DNA of 64,000 nucleotides from Mycobacterium malmoense (GTDB lineage: Bacteria; Actinomycetota; Actinomycetes; Mycobacteriales; Mycobacteriaceae). The stretch covers positions 3,038,001 to 3,102,000 of the forward strand of contig NZ_CP080999.1 in the NCBI RefSeq assembly GCF_019645855.1, in the 5' to 3' direction. Under the pieces are notes generated by a model, which saw only the letters and a list, made by a program, of their open reading frames with translations, ran no database searches and had not been told where the DNA came from. This document shows positions 24,642-32,792 of this stretch, one piece after another (positions within the stretch are counted from its first letter, which is position 1; the number at the start of each line of letters is the position of its first letter). The position numbers and the translations under genes were made by a program.

Positions 24642-24995
24642 CTACTTGGCCGGGTCGTCGCCCCGGGCCTCGGCGGGCACCGCCGATTCCCCGGCCGCTT
24701 GGGTGACGGCATCGTCCACCGGCTCGTCGACGGCGGTGGTCTCGGGTTGGCCCTCGTCCGGGAGTTCCTCGGGGTAGTCGACGTACGCGTCCTCATCGTT
24801 GATGGCCACGTGGTCATCGTCCGCGGCGCCGGCGTCACGTCGCTGGCGTTCCCGCAGCGCGTCGATGATCAGCAGCGCCACGCCCAGGACGCTGGCGCCG
24901 ATGCACACCCAGGCCACCAGCTCATTGCTGGTGACCACCGCGAACACCAACGCGACGAGCCCGATGAGGGCGAGTACCAGCGCAATGATCAGCAT
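24642..24995 (-). CDS. Two-helix membrane protein (Rv2144c-like)
   Basis: A 117-residue protein with two N-terminal membrane helices (about 1-21 and 27-46) and a long acidic cytoplasmic or periplasmic tail (DDDHVAINDEDAYVDYPEEL). It lies downstream of wag31 on the same strand, as Rv2144c does in M. tuberculosis. Function unknown; the position suggests a link to polar growth. Confidence 0.75.
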   Translation of the reverse strand: MLIIALVLALIGLVALVFAVVTSNELVAWVCIGASVLGVALLIIDALRERQRRDAGAADDDHVAINDEDAYVDYPEELPDEGQPETTAVDEPVDDAVTQAAGESAVPAEARGDDPAK

Positions 24996-25102
24996 CGGTC
25001 ATCCTCCAGCCGACGAGCGGGACCGCCAGGTCCAGTGCGGGTCTAGTGTGCCAGCCTCGGAGCCCGGCCGAGCGTCCGACACGGTTGGCAGGCTAGTTCA
25101 GA

Positions 25103-25891
25103 CTAGTTATTGCCTCGGTTGAATTGCTCGAACCCGCCGGCATCGGCGCTGGAGTCGACGGGCGCCGCCGATCCGCGCTGGCCGAGTTCCTCGAGCTGAG
25201 ACTCCAGGTAGGTCTTGAGCCGGGTGCGGTACTCGCGTTCGAAGGTGCGTAGCTGCTCGAGGCGGCCTTCCAGCACGGTGCGCTGCTGGTTGATGGTTCC
25301 CATGATCTCGGAATGTTTGCGCTCGGCGTCGGCCTGCAGGGCGTCGGCCTTCTCCTGGGCCTGACGCAGCTGGGTCTCGGAGCGGGTTTGGGCGTCGGCC
25401 AGCATCGCGTCGGCGCGTTGCCGGGCCTCGGCGACGGTGGTCTCGGCGGTGTGACGGGCCTCGCTGAGGATTTGATCGGCGTTAGCGCGGGCGTCGGCCA
25501 GCATCTTGTCCGATTCGGCCTTGGCGGTGCTGGTCAGCCGGTCGGCCGTGTCCTGGGCCAGGCTCAGAACCCGGGCGGCCTTCATGGCCTGCTCCTCGTT
25601 GGTGCCCGCCGCTGCCGCCACCGGCGCCGGCTTGGCCGGCTCTGGTTCGGGGACAGGAATCGCCTGGGTGGGCTGAGCAGCGACGGGGCCGGCGCCACCG
25701 CCGGCGGCGGCCAGCTCTCGGTCGAGCTCCTCGATCCGCTGACGCAGATCGGAGTTTTCTTCGATGAGCCGCGTCAGCTCGTTCTCCACCAGGTCGAGAA
25801 AGGCGTCGACCTCGTCTTCGTTGTAACCGCGCTTGCCGATGGGCGGCTTACTGAACGCCACATTGTGGACGTCGGCTGGTGTAAGCGGCAT
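25103..25891 (-). CDS. wag31: Wag31 / DivIVA polar growth protein
   Basis: A 262-residue coiled-coil protein. The N-terminal DivIVA domain (MPLTPADVHNVAFSKPPIGK, EDEVDAFLDLVENELTRLIE) binds curved membrane at the cell poles. A proline/alanine linker (about 63-100) includes Thr75 in PTQAIPV, the equivalent of the PknA-phosphorylated threonine (Thr73) of M. tuberculosis. The rest is long coiled coil (about 100-235). Wag31 recruits envelope synthesis to the poles and is essential in mycobacteria. It sits downstream of yggT and sepF at the end of the division cluster. Confidence 0.95.
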   Translation of the reverse strand: MPLTPADVHNVAFSKPPIGKRGYNEDEVDAFLDLVENELTRLIEENSDLRQRIEELDRELAAAGGGAGPVAAQPTQAIPVPEPEPAKPAPVAAAAGTNEEQAMKAARVLSLAQDTADRLTSTAKAESDKMLADARANADQILSEARHTAETTVAEARQRADAMLADAQTRSETQLRQAQEKADALQADAERKHSEIMGTINQQRTVLEGRLEQLRTFEREYRTRLKTYLESQLEELGQRGSAAPVDSSADAGGFEQFNRGNN

Positions 25892-26004
25892 TGTTATCCC
25901 CTCGAGTTCCTGTCAAACGATCTGGAAAGTGTAGAACGGAGTGGTTGCCGTCATGCAACTGGCGTCCATCCTGTCACACCAGACCCGGCGGTAGCCGATT
26001 AGCC

Positions 26005-26085
26005 CAATAACTAAGAACCAATTTCACACATTAAGACCGATAAAATCCAAATCCTTAAAATTTTGAAATCGCGGGCGCCAAACCG
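26005..26085 (-). promoter_or_regulatory. A+T-rich promoter region before wag31
   Basis: The 269-base gap between wag31 and yggT contains a strikingly A+T-rich block (for example AAAATCCAAATCCTTAAAAT near 26041) in otherwise G+C-rich DNA. It probably carries a separate wag31 promoter. Exact boxes were not assigned. Confidence 0.4.
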
Positions 26086-26160
26086 ACGCTAAAACGTGGC
26101 CGAACCGTCTCCGTGTTGGAAGGTGTTGGACGGTGGCTCCCGTCATGGGCCGGAACCGGC

Positions 26161-26451
26161 TCACGCCGCGGCGCCAAACGCCAGTTGCATGCCGATGAAC
26201 GCGACGAGCAGCAGCACCATGATGGACAGGTCGAAGCGGACCGCTCCGATGGTGAGTTGAGGGATCAGCCGCCGCAGCAGTTTCACCGGCGGATCGGTAA
26301 TCGACATGATGATCTCCAGGATCACCACCGTGATGCCGGTCGGACGCCAGTCACGGCTGAACGAGCGAATGAACTCCACGACGACCCGGGCGATGAGCAA
26401 CAGCCAGAAGATGAACAGCGCAAACCCAAGGATCTGAAAGAACAGCACCAA
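26161..26451 (-). CDS. yggT: YggT-family membrane protein (Rv2146c-like)
   Basis: A 96-residue protein with an N-terminal membrane helix (FFQILGFALFIFWLLLIARV), a central loop with SITDPPVKLLRRLIPQL, the YggT signature, and a C-terminal helix (about 70-92). It lies between sepF and wag31, as in other actinobacteria. YggT proteins are implicated in division-site or osmotic functions without a defined activity. The start is TTG at 26451 or GTG three bases later. Confidence 0.85.
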   Translation of the reverse strand: MVLFFQILGFALFIFWLLLIARVVVEFIRSFSRDWRPTGITVVILEIIMSITDPPVKLLRRLIPQLTIGAVRFDLSIMVLLLVAFIGMQLAFGAAA

Positions 26452-26596
26452 CTCTACAAGCCCCGACCTTGCCGATGAGATTGACCGATGACGTCAGTCG
26501 CCGCTCACGAGAGCGGCAGTCGCCAGCGTACCGACTCCAAGGTGCGGGCACACATCTCGCGTGGCCGTCGTAGAGAGCCGGACGGGGCAGATGCGC

Positions 26597-27241
26597 CTAT
26601 TGGTAAGCGTAGAAGCCGGTTTCGGCGATCCGGCGACGCTCCTCCGGCGAGACGTCGACGTCGGCGGGCGACAGCAGGAACACCTTGGTCGCGACCTTGT
26701 CGAACGAGCCGCGCAACGCGAAGGCCAGGCCGGCCGCGAAGTCGACCAGCCGTTTTGCGTCGGCGTTGTCCATCGACACCAGGTCCATGATGACCGGGGT
26801 GCCGTCGCGGAACCGCTCGCCGATGGTGCGTGCCTCGCTGTAGTCCTTGGGCCGCAGCGTGGTGATCTTGGACAGCGGGCTGCCCTCGTCGAACAGCATC
26901 GCCATCCGGCGTGGGTCCATGGCCAGCGCGCCACGGGTGGAATTGCGCAGCCACGAGCCGAACCGCGGGCGGCCCATCTCGGGCCGGTCGAACTCGCGGG
27001 GATGAACGGGGCTGTAGCGGGGCTCCTCGCCGTAACCGCCGCGGTAGCCGCCGGGCGGCGGGTAGTCGGCGGGCTCGCCGCGGAGGTCGTCATAGTCGCG
27101 GCCGTCATAACGGCCGTACCCGTCGTCGAACCGGGGCCGCGGGAAGCCGCGGGAGGGAGCACGGTCGTCGTAGTACTCGTCGTCGTAGTCCTCCATCGGA
27201 GCCATACCGAAGTAGGCCTTGACTTTGTGCAGTGTGCTCAT
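26597..27241 (-). CDS. sepF: SepF cell division protein
   Basis: A 214-residue protein. The N-terminus (MSTLHKVKAYFGMAPMEDYD) forms the membrane-binding amphipathic helix, a long Gly/Tyr/Arg-rich linker follows, and the conserved SepF domain occupies about 125-210 (GTPVIMDLVSMDNADAKRLV, FALRGSFDKVATKVFLLSP). SepF anchors FtsZ filaments to the membrane in actinobacteria, which lack FtsA. It is the fourth gene after ftsZ in the operon. Confidence 0.95.
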   Translation of the reverse strand: MSTLHKVKAYFGMAPMEDYDDEYYDDRAPSRGFPRPRFDDGYGRYDGRDYDDLRGEPADYPPPGGYRGGYGEEPRYSPVHPREFDRPEMGRPRFGSWLRNSTRGALAMDPRRMAMLFDEGSPLSKITTLRPKDYSEARTIGERFRDGTPVIMDLVSMDNADAKRLVDFAAGLAFALRGSFDKVATKVFLLSPADVDVSPEERRRIAETGFYAYQ

Positions 27242-27306
27242 CGCGTAACCCTTCTAGCCCCTGGGATTTGTGGTGTCTGTGATGAAGGTGTGACTACAGT
27301 GACTAC

Positions 27307-28101
27307 TCACGGTGACGGTAACCGCCGCGGACCCAATAGCGCGGTACCGACACGCACACATGTCGAACCATGTTTGACGGCGATTTCGAAATCGCTGGAC
27401 ATACCGGCGGACAGTCCCACGGCGTTCGGGTGCGATTCGAGCACCCGGCGGTGCTCCGATTGCAGCCGGTCGAAGGCTCGGTCGGGGTCCCAGTTCAGCG
27501 GCGGGATGCCCATCAACCCGACTAGCTCCAGGCTTTTCGACTCCTCGACCCGCGCGCAGACCTCGTCGACCGCGCCGGACGCCGTGATGTCGACACCGCC
27601 GCGGGACACGTCGCCGTCGAGGCTGACCTCGACGTAGGCGCGCAGCGGGTGCTGCCGGCGGCCCTCGGCCAGGGCCGCGGACACCGCCCGATCGAGCGCG
27701 GTCACCAGCCGCGCGCTGTCGACCGAGTGGGCCGTGTGCGCCCACTGGGCCAGCGACCGCGCCTTATTCCGCTGGATCCGGCCGACCATGTGCCAGTGCA
27801 TATCCCGCAAGTCCTCCCGGGAGGAACTGCTTGCCAGGCGGGCGAGTTCGGCCACCTTCGCCGACGCTTCCTGGTCCCGAGATTCGCCAACGGACCGACA
27901 ACCCAATCGGGACAAAATCGCGACATCGGTTGCTGGAAAGAATTTGGTAATGGGGAGAAGTTCAATTTCGCCGACATTGCGACCCGCCGCTTCCGCGGCC
28001 GCCGCAAGTCGCGAGCGCACGGCGGCCAATGCATGCGTCAATTCCGATTCGCGATCGCCCTGATTTCCCTGGTTCCCGTGGGCCGGCATGTCCACCGCCA
28101 T
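27307..28101 (-). CDS. yggS: YggS-type PLP homeostasis protein
   Basis: A 264-residue pyridoxal-phosphate-binding protein of the alanine racemase N-domain fold. The PLP lysine is in IELLPITKFFPATDVAILSR, followed by GESRDQEASAK, HWHMVGRIQRNKAR, a VEVSLDGD segment and, at the C-terminus, GLSAGMSSDFEIAVKHGST. The ATG at 28101 lies five bases after the pgeF stop, whose last codons supply the GGAG ribosome site. Known role: balancing free PLP rather than catalysis. Part of the ftsZ operon in most actinobacteria. Confidence 0.9.
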   Translation of the reverse strand: MAVDMPAHGNQGNQGDRESELTHALAAVRSRLAAAAEAAGRNVGEIELLPITKFFPATDVAILSRLGCRSVGESRDQEASAKVAELARLASSSSREDLRDMHWHMVGRIQRNKARSLAQWAHTAHSVDSARLVTALDRAVSAALAEGRRQHPLRAYVEVSLDGDVSRGGVDITASGAVDEVCARVEESKSLELVGLMGIPPLNWDPDRAFDRLQSEHRRVLESHPNAVGLSAGMSSDFEIAVKHGSTCVRVGTALLGPRRLPSP

Positions 28102-28106
28102 GGCGG

Positions 28107-28814
28107 TCACTCCATCCAGACCAGCGACGCCAGCCGCCCGGTCGGCGCGTCCCGGCGATGACTGAACAGCGTCGGGTCGGCCACCGTGCAGCGCGGATCG
28201 ACGTCGATCGACGAGACACCCAAATCCCTTAGCTGGCAAGCGATTCCGGCCCGAAGGTCGAGTCCGGCGGTGCCGGCCGCGGTGGTGGTGCGGCTGCCCG
28301 GCAATGCCGCCTCGACCTCGTCGGCCATCGCCGCGGGCACTTCGTAGTTGGCGCCGCTGACCGCCGGGCCGAGCAGCGCCGAGATGTCGCCGACCTGCGC
28401 GCCCAGCTTGAGCATCGCCTCCACCGCGCGGGCCACCACGCCCTTTTGTGCGCCGACGCGCCCGGCGTGCACCGCGGCGACTACCCCGGCGCGCGCGTCG
28501 GCCAGCAGCACGGGCACGCAGTCGGCGGTCACCACCGCCAGCGCCAGCCGCGGTGTGCCGGTCACCAGCGCGTCGGTGCCGTCGACCGCCGTGCCGCGCG
28601 GCTCGTCGACCACCTCGACCCGGTCGCCGTGGACCTGGTTCATCCACACCACCCGGTCGCCTGCGAGGCCGATGGCGGTGGCCAGCCGGGCCCGGTTGGC
28701 GGCCACCGCCGCCGGGTCGTCGCCGACGTGGTCGCCGAGGTTGAAGGTGTCGAACGGTGGCATCGAAACCCCGCCCGCGCGGGTGGTGGTCACCCGCCGG
28801 ATGCGCACGCTCAC
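28107..28814 (-). CDS. pgeF: PgeF/YfiH peptidoglycan editing factor (DUF152)
   Basis: A 235-residue protein of the multicopper-oxidase-like laccase-domain family. Metal ligands are visible in WMNQVHGDRV, VVTADCVPVLLAD and VVAAVHAGRVGAQKGV. Known: homologues act on nucleosides and, in E. coli, correct misincorporated serine in peptidoglycan precursors. The GTG at 28814 (VSVRIRRVTTTRAGG) was preferred because the longer frame has no conserved sequence and overlaps the 60 bp repeat. Lies just downstream of ftsZ. Confidence 0.85.
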   Translation of the reverse strand: MSVRIRRVTTTRAGGVSMPPFDTFNLGDHVGDDPAAVAANRARLATAIGLAGDRVVWMNQVHGDRVEVVDEPRGTAVDGTDALVTGTPRLALAVVTADCVPVLLADARAGVVAAVHAGRVGAQKGVVARAVEAMLKLGAQVGDISALLGPAVSGANYEVPAAMADEVEAALPGSRTTTAAGTAGLDLRAGIACQLRDLGVSSIDVDPRCTVADPTLFSHRRDAPTGRLASLVWME

Positions 28815-28842
28815 GTCACCAGTATCCGGTCGCCGCTCTTGC

Positions 28843-28902
28843 CGAGGGTGCGCAGACGTACACCCGTGATCGGTGTGTCGTGTACAAACACGCACGCTCG
28901 CG
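28843..28902 (+). repeat. Dispersed 60 bp palindromic repeat, copy A
   Basis: Begins CGAGGGTGCGCAGACGTACA and ends CAAACACGCACGCTCGCG; the two ends are complementary. Lies between ftsZ and pgeF. It aligns with copies at 43249 (same strand) and 55972 (opposite strand), including the central GTGTCG and GTACA parts. Confidence 0.8.
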
Positions 28903-28919
28903 AGGACGAAGTAAGGGGG

Positions 28920-30074
28920 TCAACGGCGCATGAACGGCGGCACGTCGACGTCGTCGTCGTCGCCGCCGATATTCAGCGTCGAACCGTTGGTGTGAACGGG
29001 AACGCTGACCGCGTCGACGGGCTCGAACAGCGTGGAGCTGAGCTTGCCGGCCTTCGCCGACTCGATTCGGTGCGCGCCGGTTTTCTCCCCGGCGCCGCCG
29101 CCGATGACGGGCTTGCGGCCGGGTCCGGTGGCCTCGAAGCCCGCCGCGATGACGGTGACGCGCACCTCGTCGCCCAGCGAGTCGTCGATCACGGTGCCGA
29201 AGATGATGTTGGCGTCCTGATGGGCAGCGTCCTGCACCAGCGAGGCGGCCTCGTTGATCTCGAACAGGCCCAGGTCACTGCCGCCGGCGATCGACATCAG
29301 CACGCCCTGCGCGCCCTCCATCGACGCCTCCAGCAGCGGGGAGTTGATGGCGATCTCGGCGGCCTTGAGCGAGCGCCCCTCGCCGCGCGCCGAGCCGATG
29401 CCCATCAGCGCGGTGCCGGCGCCGGACATGATGCCCTTGACGTCGGCGAAGTCGACGTTGATCAGGCCGGGCGTGGTGATCAGGTCCGTGATGCCCTGCA
29501 CGCCGTTGAGCAGCACCTCGTCGGCGCTGCGGAACGCGTCCATGAGCGACACCGCGGCGTCGCCCATCTGCAGCAGCCGGTCGTTGGGGATCACGATGAG
29601 GGTGTCGCAGCTCTCCCGCAACGAGGAGATGCCGTTTTCGGCCTGGTTGCTGCGCCGCTTGCCCTCGAACGAGAACGGCCGGGTGACCACGCCGACGGTC
29701 AACGCGCCCAGCTTGCGGGCGATGCTGGCGACGACGGGCGCACCGCCGGTCCCGGTCCCGCCGCCCTCGCCGGCGGTGACGAACACCATGTCGGCCCCGC
29801 GCAGCAGCTCCTCGATCTCGTCCTTGGCGTCCTCGGCGGCCTTGCGCCCGACCTCGGGGTCGGCGCCGGCGCCCAGGCCCCGGGTGGAGTCGCGGCCGAC
29901 GTCGAGCTTGACGTCGGCATCGCTCATCAACAGCGCCTGCGCGTCGGTGTTGATCGCGATGAACTCCACGCCCTTGAGGCCCTGCTCGATCATCCGGTTG
30001 ACGGCGTTGACGCCGCCGCCACCGATACCCACAACCTTGATGACGGCCAAGTAGTTGTGCGGGGGGGTCATCAT
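28920..30074 (-). CDS. ftsZ: FtsZ cell division GTPase
   Basis: A 384-residue tubulin homologue. The GTP-binding signature is GEGGGTGTGGAP (GGGTGTG at 104-110). The T7 synergy region is in the GLINVDFADVKGIM segment. The C-terminal tail DDDDVDVPPFMRR is the binding peptide for SepF, FtsW and other partners. A double ATG (30071 and 30074) follows a GGGAGGAA site; either could be used. FtsZ forms the Z-ring that directs septum synthesis. It is separated from ftsQ by about 290 bases that hold a promoter-like region and a repeat, so it is probably transcribed both with the upstream operon and separately. Confidence 0.97.
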   Translation of the reverse strand: MMTPPHNYLAVIKVVGIGGGGVNAVNRMIEQGLKGVEFIAINTDAQALLMSDADVKLDVGRDSTRGLGAGADPEVGRKAAEDAKDEIEELLRGADMVFVTAGEGGGTGTGGAPVVASIARKLGALTVGVVTRPFSFEGKRRSNQAENGISSLRESCDTLIVIPNDRLLQMGDAAVSLMDAFRSADEVLLNGVQGITDLITTPGLINVDFADVKGIMSGAGTALMGIGSARGEGRSLKAAEIAINSPLLEASMEGAQGVLMSIAGGSDLGLFEINEAASLVQDAAHQDANIIFGTVIDDSLGDEVRVTVIAAGFEATGPGRKPVIGGGAGEKTGAHRIESAKAGKLSSTLFEPVDAVSVPVHTNGSTLNIGGDDDDVDVPPFMRR

Positions 30075-30147
30075 TCGTCTTCCTCCCTGGTGGGACTCGG
30101 TGTGTCCACCTGGCAAACCCTCAACCTCAACCATAGGCTTAGAGTTA

Positions 30148-30153
30148 TGTCAA
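30148..30153 (-). promoter_or_regulatory. Possible -35 box upstream of ftsZ
   Basis: On the minus strand TTGACA, a consensus -35 hexamer, lies in CTACTTGACATAACTCTAAG about 75 bases before the ftsZ start. No good -10 box is seen at the ideal distance, so the assignment is tentative. Confidence 0.35.
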
Positions 30154-30290
30154 GTAGTTCCGCGCAACCAGAACGGTAGGGGCACGACGCGCCCTAACCG
30201 AGCAGGCGCGCCGAGGCGCGGCGCGCAAATTTTGGTCAATTTTTCGCACGGCCGTCCGACGGGCCGCCGCTCGCTACGACCCGCGAACGT

Positions 30291-30339
30291 CACGCCAGCG
30301 TGGCGCTCGGCGTCGGGGGACACGCCAGCGTGACGCTCG
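30291..30339. repeat. Paired 19 bp repeat in the ftsQ-ftsZ gap
   Basis: CACGCCAGCGTGGCGCTCG at 30291-30309 and CACGCCAGCGTGACGCTCG at 30321-30339 start exactly 30 bases apart. Each contains the palindrome CACGC-CA-GCGTG, so either copy can form a short hairpin. Confidence 0.75.
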
Positions 30340-30366
30340 CGGGGTGGCGCGCCGTGGTTCCCGCCG

Positions 30367-31317
30367 CTATTTCACCGTCGGCAGGTCGGGGCTGGACACG
30401 TCGTAGGTCTTCCCCGGCTGCGTCAACAGCGCGGCCAGCTTTTCGGCCTTCTCCTCGGTGCGGTCGGTGGTCCCCCAGATCACCACCCGCCCGTCGTTGA
30501 GCGTGAGGGTCAGCGAGGCCACCGACGGGGCCGCGATCCGCGCCACCTGGCCCGCGACCTCGGGCCGCAGCGCGATCAGCACCTGCAGCGCGGCCTTGGT
30601 CGCCGGGTCGCTCGGACCGGGGTTGGCGACGTCGATGTAGGGCAGCGCCGGTGGCGGTGGCGCGGTCGCGAAGTCGACGCCGTCGCGGTCGAAGAGGTGT
30701 GGACCGTCCGGAAAATCCTTGACCACCAAGGGAACTCGCTCGACGATGGCGATCCTCAGCGCCGACGGATATTGCCGCTGCACGCGCGCGCTGGCGACTC
30801 GCCGGATCGCCGCCACCCGGTCGGCGACCTGGTTGGTGTTGATCTGCAGCAGCGGCGTTCCGGGCCGCACCGATGCCGCGTCCAGGACCTCCTCGCGGGT
30901 CACCGTCCCGGTCCCGGTGACGACGATGTTGCGCGCCGACATCGCCGGCGTGAAATAGAGGACCAGCCCGAGCCCGACCCCGACGACGGCCAGCACCAGG
31001 CTTGCCAGCAGCATTTTCAGGCCGCGAACGACGCCCCGCGCGACCGGTTTGGGCTGGTTGACGACGCGCCCACTGGCCCGGCGCTTGGCCTCGCGGCGGG
31101 CTTCCTCGATGGCCCTGGCGCGGGCCTGCGCGGCGCGACGCTCGGCCCGTTCGCGACGGGCCCGCCGGCGCGGGCCCTCGAATTCGGCTTGCTCCGCCTC
31201 CGGTTGGCCGTCTTGGGCCCCGGCCGGCAGCGGTTGCGTGATCACGTCGTCGGCGGCCGGATCGTCGGAGGGGTCGGGCGCCAGGTCGGTCGGTGTGGCG
31301 TCGGTCGGTTCGGTCAT
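30367..31317 (-). CDS. ftsQ: FtsQ division protein
   Basis: A 316-residue bitopic membrane protein. A long acidic then arginine-rich cytoplasmic head (1-95) is followed by one helix (LLASLVLAVVGVGLGLVLYF) and a POTRA domain starting NIVVTGTGTVTREEVLDAAS. The FtsQ/DivIB domain (RVQRQYPSALRIAIVERVPL) follows. It links FtsW/FtsI septal synthesis to the Z-ring through FtsL/FtsB-like partners. The ATG at 31317 overlaps the murC stop by four bases. Confidence 0.93.
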   Translation of the reverse strand: MTEPTDATPTDLAPDPSDDPAADDVITQPLPAGAQDGQPEAEQAEFEGPRRRARRERAERRAAQARARAIEEARREAKRRASGRVVNQPKPVARGVVRGLKMLLASLVLAVVGVGLGLVLYFTPAMSARNIVVTGTGTVTREEVLDAASVRPGTPLLQINTNQVADRVAAIRRVASARVQRQYPSALRIAIVERVPLVVKDFPDGPHLFDRDGVDFATAPPPPALPYIDVANPGPSDPATKAALQVLIALRPEVAGQVARIAAPSVASLTLTLNDGRVVIWGTTDRTEEKAEKLAALLTQPGKTYDVSSPDLPTVK

Positions 31318-32792
31318 CGCAGGACCCCCGGCCGGCCCGGCGAGCTGCGGTTGGCCCGCGCACGCAGCGCGGTCACGATCTCCGGCCCCAGCAGGGTCAC
31401 GTCGCCCGCGCCCATCGTGACGACGACGTCGCCGGGGCCGGCGGCCGCGGCCACCTCCTCGGCGACCGCGGAGAAGTCGGCAAGGTAGCGCACCGGCACG
31501 CTGACATGCTCGGCGACGCTGGCGCCGCTGACGCCGGTGAGCGGTTGCTCGCGCGCGCCGTAGACGTCGAGGACGAACACCTCGTCGGCGGCGTCGAGCG
31601 CGTGACCGAACTCGGCGGCGAAAGCCTTTGTCCGCGAATATAAATGGGGTTGAAACACCACGATGCAGCGACCGCCGCCGCTCTGCTCGCAAAGCGTGCG
31701 GACCGCCGCCAGCGTGGCGCTGATCTCGGTGGGATGGTGGGCATAGTCGTCGAACACCCGCACCAGTGAGTTCGGGGCCTGGCCATCTCCCGAAACCCCG
31801 ACCAGTTCGAATCGGCGGCGCACGCCCTCGAAGCCGGCCAGCCCGTCGAGCACCTCATCGGCCGAGGCGCCGATCTCGATCGCCGCCAGCAGCGCGGCCA
31901 ACGCATTGAGCGCCATGTGCCGCCCGGGCACCGACAGCCGCATCACCCGCGGGTGGGGTTCCGGGGCCAGCTGGATGTGCGCGACCGCTTCGGTGCCGTG
32001 TTGCTCCCAGGACACCAGCGTGCCGGCCAAGCCTTCACCGGCGGATCCGTATCGCAGCACCCGGATTCCCAGCTCGGCGGTGCGCCGGGCCAGCGCGGCC
32101 GCCCCAGGGTCGTCGGTGCACACGACCAGGGCTCCGCCGGGGGCAAGCCGCCCCACGAAGGAGTCGAACACCTCGACGTAGGCGTCGGCACTGCCGTAGA
32201 AGTCCAAATGATCGGTCTCGATGTTGGTGACCACCGCGACATTGGGCGTGTATTCCAGGAGCGAGCCGTCGCTTTCGTCGGCCTCGGCGACGAAGCAGTC
32301 GCCGCTGCCGTGGTGGGCGTTGGTGCCGGCCTCGCCGAGTTCCCCGCCGACCGCGAAGGACGGGTCCCGTCCGCAGTGCTGCAGGGCGACGATCAGCATC
32401 GACGTCGTCGTCGTCTTGCCGTGCGTGCCGGTGACCATCAGCGTGGTGCGCCCGGCCATCAGCTTGGCCAGCACGGCCGGCCGCAAGACCACCGGAATGC
32501 CGCGGCGCCGGGCCTCGACGAGCTCGGGATTGGTCTTCGGGATGGCGGCGTGGGTGGTGACGACCGCCGTGACGCCGCCGGGCAGCAGATCCAACGCCGA
32601 CGCGTCGTGCCCGATGCGGATCAGCGCGCCCCGGGCCAGCAGCGCATGCAGGCCGCGGGACTCCTTGGCGTCGGATCCGGACACCAGCCCGCCCCGGTCC
32701 AGCAGGATGCGGGCGATGCCCGACATGCCGGCTCCCCCGATGCCCACCATGTGCACCCGCTGCAGTTCGGGCGGCAGCCGCTCGGCGGTCAC
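31314..32792 (-). CDS. murC: UDP-N-acetylmuramate-L-alanine ligase MurC
   Basis: A 492-residue Mur ligase. The N-terminal Rossmann domain binds UDP-MurNAc (HMVGIGGAGMSGIARILLDR); the ATP loop is VTGTHGKTTTTSM; the C-terminal domain contains DDYAHHPTEISATLAAVR. It adds L-alanine as the first residue of the peptidoglycan stem peptide, in the cytoplasm. Start is GTG, overlapping the murG stop (GTGA, 32789-32792). Length is normal for mycobacteria. Confidence 0.97.
   Translation of the reverse strand: MTAERLPPELQRVHMVGIGGAGMSGIARILLDRGGLVSGSDAKESRGLHALLARGALIRIGHDASALDLLPGGVTAVVTTHAAIPKTNPELVEARRRGIPVVLRPAVLAKLMAGRTTLMVTGTHGKTTTTSMLIVALQHCGRDPSFAVGGELGEAGTNAHHGSGDCFVAEADESDGSLLEYTPNVAVVTNIETDHLDFYGSADAYVEVFDSFVGRLAPGGALVVCTDDPGAAALARRTAELGIRVLRYGSAGEGLAGTLVSWEQHGTEAVAHIQLAPEPHPRVMRLSVPGRHMALNALAALLAAIEIGASADEVLDGLAGFEGVRRRFELVGVSGDGQAPNSLVRVFDDYAHHPTEISATLAAVRTLCEQSGGGRCIVVFQPHLYSRTKAFAAEFGHALDAADEVFVLDVYGAREQPLTGVSGASVAEHVSVPVRYLADFSAVAEEVAAAAGPGDVVVTMGAGDVTLLGPEIVTALRARANRSSPGRPGVLR

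Noticed and set aside
27307..28647. 446-residue YggS with a long N-terminal extension
   Set aside because: The extension overlaps pgeF in another frame and is low-complexity; the ATG at 28101 gives the family length.
28446..30179. 577-codon plus-strand open frame opposite ftsZ
   Set aside because: It mirrors the ftsZ codons (rich in Gly, Asp, Arg and His), has no family motif, and ftsZ is unambiguous. The same applies to long antisense frames at 34009-35949, 36944-38647, 38509-40146 and 43410-45677.
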